Of a DNA stretch of 64,000 nucleotides, positions 58,859 to 64,000 are shown piece by piece. The stretch comes from Lumnitzera littorea (taxonomy: Eukaryota > Streptophyta > Magnoliopsida > Myrtales > Combretaceae). The position numbers and the translations under genes are program-made. Where the stretch lies: the NCBI GenBank assembly GCA_024138015.1, contig JAMXBB010000010.1:6454262-6518261 (forward strand). The letters are read 5' to 3'. The notes beneath the pieces were generated by a model, which was given only the letters and a program-made list of their open reading frames with translations, had not been told where the DNA came from and did not search any database. Position 1 is the stretch's first letter. Each line of letters starts with the position of its first letter.

Positions 58859-59559
58859 AAAAAAAAAAATCATAGGTAAGCTGTTTGCAAAAGCGTCAGA
58901 ACATAAATCATGTATTTATAAATTATCCCATATTATATATATAACAAAGATACTAACCTTTGAATTTTAGTAAAATATAGTATATCTTCTATTATTATTA
59001 AGCTGGTAAGCTTTTATTTGACTTCATCTATATACACTATGGTTTTAATATTTAAAAAAACAAGTAGTTTTTGTAATTAATACTTCCACCATAACATATT
59101 TATTAAAATGGAAGGAGCTAGTGTTGTGCTCTAAAGTGGCGATTTTGGAGAGTAAGTTTAATCATGATGGTGGTGTTGAGGAGGTAGATGTGAAACATTT
59201 GATTCTGATTTGGGCATATTTTCCCTCTACTAGGTTAGTAAGTTTGTTTAGTTTTGAATTCAAATTATGATGCAAAATAATTATTTTACAGTTTCGATCA
59301 AATTTTTAAGCATGATTTGGATCATTTCTTCTATTTAATTATCCTTTCCCTTTATGGATGGAAATACAACCAAAAAAAAAAAAAAATCAATCTTTCTCTT
59401 AGATGAGATAATAAAACACTAAATAAAGCCATCAAAGAGAGATTGGAACGAGTTCGATTCATTGTACAGTAATTTTTCCAATGTTGTGAAACTTAAGTTG
59501 ACTTACTTGATTTGATCCGGTTTGACTTGACCCCTCCAAAAAGCCATTCCAAGTCATCC
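58859..59559. other. AT-rich spacer
   Basis: A few poly(A) runs; no gene or boundary recognised. Confidence 0.4.
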
Positions 59560-59935
59560 TTTTAACCCTTATTGATAGTGATCTTGGTTCGATTTAATTG
59601 ACTTGACAAGTCCAACTCGGTTTTTATAAGAACCTATTAAGATTTTTGTAGGTTAAAATATATTATTTTTCTTGGTTAAAATATATTATTTTTCTTGTAT
59701 GTTTTATAAAACATACCAATTTACTAAAGAATAAATGTAGATTTAAAAAATTGAAAATTTCTCAACTGTCAATACTCAAGGATATTAGTAATTTTTATTA
59801 CTTTATAAATAAATATAAATTATATTATAATATTTTTGTTAACCTTGATTTAATTCTAGTTTGACTATGATTGACTTTCTCGATCCTTAATCTCTTCTTA
59901 CTCCCAAGTATACCTTTCAATCCAAGTTTGATGAC
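59560..59935 (-). repeat. Dispersed AT-rich repeat, copy B
   Basis: Inverted relative of 8890-9236. It contains a direct duplication of GGTTAAAATATATTATTTTT at about 59651-59696 that copy A lacks. Confidence 0.7.
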
Positions 59936-60932
59936 ATTAAATTTTTCCATAAAGATATCATCTTTTGAACTATTTGTTGTAGTTTGGATACATAAGGATA
60001 ATTTTCTTGTAGCATATCATAGACTTATATGTTCAAAATAATCTCTTAGTCCCTTTGTTGTGAGATTGGCTAGTCTACTCCCTTTGCTATGAGACTTACC
60101 ATAGTAATTTACTTTATTTGGATGTTTGACATTTTTGTAATTAGTAGATTTATAAGTTATATTGATAAGGTACATGTTTCTTGCAAAAACTCAAATTGGT
60201 GAATATGTGAAGTTTTTTTTTTTTTAATTGTTATTAATGTTTCTTATTTAGCCATTGCATTATTGAATCACTTGATGCATGTTTCATAATTAAAATCTTT
60301 TACTCAATTTGGAATTAAAAGTAAAATATGTGGAAGTGAGAATCATATTGAGAGTTGTAGGGATTATATGGCTTGAATCATTTAAAATAAATATACTTAA
60401 ATAAATTAAGTGTATTAAATTATTCATTTAAATTTTATTCAATTTGCTTTTTTAAATTAGAACAAGTAGATTAGTTGAATGAAATAATATAAATAAATTA
60501 AATAATTATTTTTTTTTCTTATTTAATAAATTTATTAAAAATTAATGTAACCTATAGGTAATAAAAAATATAACTAATTAAATTAATTAATTATTAAATA
60601 TTTAACTTTATTAAAACTACTTAAAATATTAGTTTTATTTAAATTTTTCATAAAAAAAAATATGATCATGCTTAGATAGCCCACTAATTTGATTGTATCC
60701 GACATACTTGTGCTTATGTGCTCAAGTATAAGTCTACTCAAGCCCAAATTTGCCCTTATGCTCAGGCATAAGTCTACTTAAGCCCAAATTTGTACACTCA
60801 TGCCTTCAGTTTTATTTTATTTTATATCTTATATATTTTTATTTTTATTTTTTTTTTACTTGCTCATGCTTAAATAACCCTTTGAAATGGGCTTAATATT
60901 TCTTGTGCTTGAATACTCAACCCACTTAGCAT
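59936..60932. other. AT-rich spacer with a short duplication
   Basis: A segment with AAGTCTACT(C/T)AAGCCCAAAT is present twice in tandem at about 60720-60801 (unit about 48 bases). Otherwise nothing recognisable. Confidence 0.45.
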
Positions 60933-61430
60933 TAGGGGTAAGTACGGTTTGGTTCGGTACAATTCATTCTCCTCTTATCGAACCGAATATAATATAATGG
61001 TTTATTTTTTTTTTAAGTCAAATCTAGAATACGGTTTGGTTCATAAATTTTTCAAACCTAATTAAAATTAATTCGGTTTGATTCAATTCAATTTACAGTT
61101 CTAATCGTTTATATCAAATTTTTACTAAATATTTTTATTTCCAATAAATATGAAATTCTAAATGAAATTTACTCAACTTAATTTTAATAATTAAGACAAA
61201 AATATTATAAAGAATAATAAGATATGAAAAATTTGATGAAATTTATGAAGATTAATGAAAAAAATATAAAAAAGTACAAAATAATTGCATAAATTTTTTT
61301 TATTTAAGTAAGCGATTCGGTTTGGTTTAAAATAATACGGTTCGCTTCGCTTCTTCGAATCGAATTTTTCCATTCAATTCTATTTGGTTTACAGTTTGAT
61401 TTACGGTTCACGATTTTTTGCCCAACCCTA
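60933..61430. mobile_element. 498-bp hAT-type MITE with perfect 8-bp target duplication
   Basis: CTTAGCAT lies directly outside both ends (60925-60932 and 61431-61438). The ends are TAGGGGTAAG and, reverse complemented, TAGGGTTGGG. Subterminal regions repeat GGTTTGGTTCGGT-like motifs in both orientations, the usual transposase-binding arrangement of hAT MITEs. No transposase. Confidence 0.88.
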
Positions 61431-61520
61431 CTTAGCATGCTTATTGATAAGCTTTGCATGTCCAAGTTATACTTCTAAGTAGACCTAAGTAAAGGGCTAA
61501 CTTAGCCTTGAACCAACTCG

Positions 61521-61546
61521 GGGGGGGGGGAGGGAGAGAGGGGGGG
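61521..61546. repeat. G-rich low-complexity tract
   Basis: A G10 run, GGAG units and a further G run within 26 bases. Possible quadruplex. Confidence 0.7.
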
Positions 61547-62050
61547 TTGACCTCTTAAACCATTTTATTTTTTTGTAATTTTTTATAATTTTTTTTAAAT
61601 ACATTTATAATTTCTAATAATGTGATATTATTTTTCTCTTTATTTTAAATGTATTAATTTATTAATAATTTTTTATTTTTTTTTATTAATATCCGACTTA
61701 ATATAATTCCAACTTTTTTATTTTTTTCCTTTTAAATTCTATCTTTTCTTCATATTCAACTCCTTAACATTTAATAAGTTTTATAAAAAAGATTTATATT
61801 AATTTAAATTGAATTTTCCATCTATCTTTAATATATGATTAGTATTTATTATTAGTTTCATAATATTATTTTTAAAAAAAATATTTTTTACTATCATAAA
61901 TAAAATAATTTGAAAATGCTGTAACATATTAGATATTATTTAATTATTTTTTTCAATTAAATATCCTTTCTTTTCTTACTTGTTTTTTTTTTTTTTTTAT
62001 AAGGAATGAACTAACCAGACAAACGTACCAATTCAACGGAGCCTAGCAAT
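61547..62050. other. AT-rich spacer before the CCMH gene region
   Basis: Dominated by A/T runs (a T run at 61984-61999). No gene. Confidence 0.45.
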
Positions 62051-62249
62051 TTACGACTTGTCAGTTTGGAGAGTGGTTCGGCCGGCCAACCACAGTCCGA
62101 GCTGGTTCCCCTGGTCTACTCCTGAGTATCGGCATTTGTCCCTCTGTTTCCTCCATCTCCTTGAATATTTGGAAAGTTACCGACAACCGATTCCACATAG
62201 AAGATTCTATTCCTCTGCGTCATTCTTGGCATCAGCCTTCGTATCTCGC

Positions 62250-62441
62250 TCACCACCTGAACTGTGACTTCCTCGGATAAATACCAAATCTTGTTGATTT
62301 GAAGAAGCACTTCCCACTCGAACTAAATCCAAGGAAAGTTGCCTCCTTTTCGAGATCTCCTAAGGCTTTAAATTGTTTCTTCTTGCGTGTAATGGGAGCA
62401 GGATTAGGGTTTTGGGACACAGGACTGGCAGACGACAACAT
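62250..62441 (-). other. Possible small divergent exon or ORF, unrecognised
   Basis: From an ATG (complement 62439-62441) the minus strand reads MLSSASPVSQNPNPAPITRK and on for about 64 codons to TGA at 62250. GC content is higher than in the surroundings and resembles genic DNA. It could be the first exon of a gene divergent from CCMH, a remnant, or just the GC-richer promoter region of CCMH. Splicing further left could not be resolved and no family is recognised. Confidence 0.25.
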
Positions 62442-62851
62442 AGTTTCTAGAGACACTTAACACAACTCTCACTCAACACGTAAAATACCATCATTTGCAA
62501 ATTTACTAGTTTTCTTTGTTCTCAAAATTTGGATCTTTGAAGTTATCGCATCACTATTTTTTCTCAATCCAGTTTCCCAGAACCAGCAGACTGAAAATTT
62601 TCCAAAGTTGAATAATACGTGCCCATATGACATTTGATCCATTTGCGTGTAATTCCATCTAGGGTTTGTCAAGATATGCGTAAATGAGAAGGATTATGAT
62701 TCACTGTATTGGGTTTTGTTAATTGGTATTCTATTTGTTTGATGAAATGCCTATGAAGTTTAACTTATTGAAATACTGCAATTTCGATTTTTCTTTTCAC
62801 GTTTTAATTCTGGGTTTTTTGGTAGTGATGTTCCAATTTGCTTATTTGCAG

Positions 62852-62881
62852 TTGTTAAGAAGGTGAGGCTAAGAATACATC
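62852..62881 (+). promoter_or_regulatory. CCMH 5' UTR segment after a leader intron
   Basis: TTATTTGCAG ends at 62851 and looks like a 3' splice site, so the 30 bases before the ATG are probably the end of the leader, with the first noncoding exon upstream (within about 62450-62700). Confidence 0.4.
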
Positions 62882-63031
62882 ATGGCCGGTCAGGGTGATG
62901 TGAATGAAGTGAAGAAGGAACGAGTGATTGAAGCTCGAGCGAGAAATATTAGTCAAAATGTTCGATGCACTGAGTGTGGGAGTCAGTCTATTGAGGATTC
63001 TCAGGCTGATATTGCTATCCTCCTCAGAAAG
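62882..63031 (+). CDS. CCMH: Cytochrome c-type biogenesis protein CcmH-like, mitochondrial, first coding exon (50 aa)
   Basis: CCMH sits in the plant mitochondrial inner membrane. Its Cys pair faces the intermembrane space and reduces the apocytochrome c CxxCH disulfide before heme ligation (system I maturation). The exon runs from ATG 62882 to AAG 63031, followed by GTACTT. It contains the family signature NVRCTECGSQSIEDSQADIA (residues 26-45) with the RCxxC motif, here RCTEC (residues 28-32), then ILLRK. The rest of the protein (the remaining soluble domain, C-terminal membrane helix and tail; about 160 aa in all) should lie in exons beyond 64000; no matching exon is visible in 63032-64000. 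The short charged N terminus without a clear presequence is usual for this protein. Probably functional. Confidence 0.9.
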
Positions 63032-64000
63032 GTACTTGTCTCCTGCTTGGATCAAATTGAATAGAAATCAGAGTATAGGTATCAACTATTTGAGCTCTCT
63101 AAATGGTGTTTCATCCAATGATGTTTGAGCAGCTAGGGATTGAATATCGTACATATTTGTGTCGACTTCTTTATTCCCTGTGTTGTTTAATTTCATTGGA
63201 ACACCATTGAAACATGTTTAAGACAGTGAATACGTATGCAAGTTATTACGAACCATGTGTTTTGAATGTGCTTAGCTTCAAACAATTTCGTTCTGTTTTA
63301 ACTTTTGATGAATAACTTCATGTAATATTGCCTCCTCATGTTTGATGGACAAGAATTTGTAGGCTTTCATGTAGTGGTGATGTTATTCATGGTCCCACAC
63401 ATTTTACTGCAATATGGTCTATTAGTTATGTTCTATATGAAACAGGATCATGACTTTCAGTTTTCACATGCACATATCTAAGCAACTTCTCTTCATGTTG
63501 TAAACTCATTGAGCTTGTTCTAATTAGTTTTCAGTATGTAGGAGTAAGCCAGGTCATTTTGTTCCTCTCCACGCCCTGCAGAGCTTTGGGTCTTGAGCAT
63601 CAGGTTATGCATCTCTAGATTATATACTATACAGCTTTTGGAAACTGAAATCTAGAGAAGTGGGTGAGTTATAAATATAAAGGGGGTTAGTCATAGCTTC
63701 TCATAGAGTAGACACTTAGCCAAACTTATACTTTTTATCATTATATCATAAATAGTTCGAGTTATATAAGTATTTTACATTCATTGGAGTGCATGACCCT
63801 CTGATAATTTCCTTTGCAAGTTATTTTAATCATGCGAGAAGTCAGGTTGCACAAAATATTAAAGACAATTTTGTTGTGCCAGATATGCCATAGGTGAGTT
63901 AAATTGACCATTTAGTGGAATGTCCACACCACATGTCAGTCTTAACTTGTTTCCATTCAATTAAAAAGGTAAGTTGACTTATGGACAGTGGACAGACAGT
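63032..64000 (+). other. First coding intron of CCMH, continuing beyond the window
   Basis: Begins at the GTACTT donor. No exon encoding the expected continuation was found, so the intron is longer than 969 bases. Confidence 0.6.

Noticed and set aside
62058..62267. 69-codon plus-strand frame upstream of CCMH
   Set aside because: No family features, no link to the CCMH exon, and overlaps a competing minus-strand frame; start and splicing are unsupported.
1..64000. CRISPR arrays, bacterial operons, tRNA or rRNA genes
   Set aside because: The DNA is plant nuclear. No regularly spaced short repeats and no tRNA- or rRNA-like sequence was seen by eye; a covariance-model scan was not possible.

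Overview
The window is nuclear DNA of a flowering plant, most likely a eudicot. Genes are cut into many short exons with GT-AG introns, intergenic DNA is very AT-rich, and most of the middle is decayed transposons (Mutator-like, hAT, Ty3/gypsy). Products were assigned by reading the translations and recalling the families; no database search was possible. Exon borders follow reading frame and splice consensus and are not transcript-verified.

Layout. (1) 346-7093, + strand: the last 16 exons of a TMF-type golgin (Golgin candidate 5); the 5' part lies outside the window. (2) About 7.1-10.9 kb: intergenic DNA and the 5' region of the next gene, with a CT-rich noncoding first exon and a dispersed repeat. 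(3) 10960-15674, +: a complete 13-coding-exon gene for a plastidic glucose transporter 2-like MFS protein, 488 aa. (4) 17.4-62 kb: a roughly 45 kb transposon block. It holds a Mutator-like element with long TIRs and a degenerate plant-mobile-domain gene (17376-21366); a hAT element with an 8-bp target duplication (22011-26199); a TIR element (30500-31370) with a broken inverted copy at 57.6-58.9 kb; a second hAT relative (33.7-36.8 kb); LTR remnants (37-43 kb); a gag-only LTR element (44-46 kb, +); a minus-strand gypsy pol split in two (46.8-48.6 and 54.95-55.74 kb) by a nested plus-strand gypsy with both LTRs (48601-54811); an 86-87 bp tandem array (55754-56240); and a short hAT MITE with a perfect 8-bp target duplication (60933-61430). 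(5) 62882-63031, +: the first coding exon of CCMH, the mitochondrial cytochrome c maturation protein; the rest lies beyond the window.

The three host genes are not a functional unit: they serve Golgi tethering, plastid sugar transport and mitochondrial cytochrome c biogenesis. The transposon coding regions all carry stops or frameshifts. The most informative structures are the nested insertion, whose target site can be read across, and the transposons whose ends and target duplications are visible.
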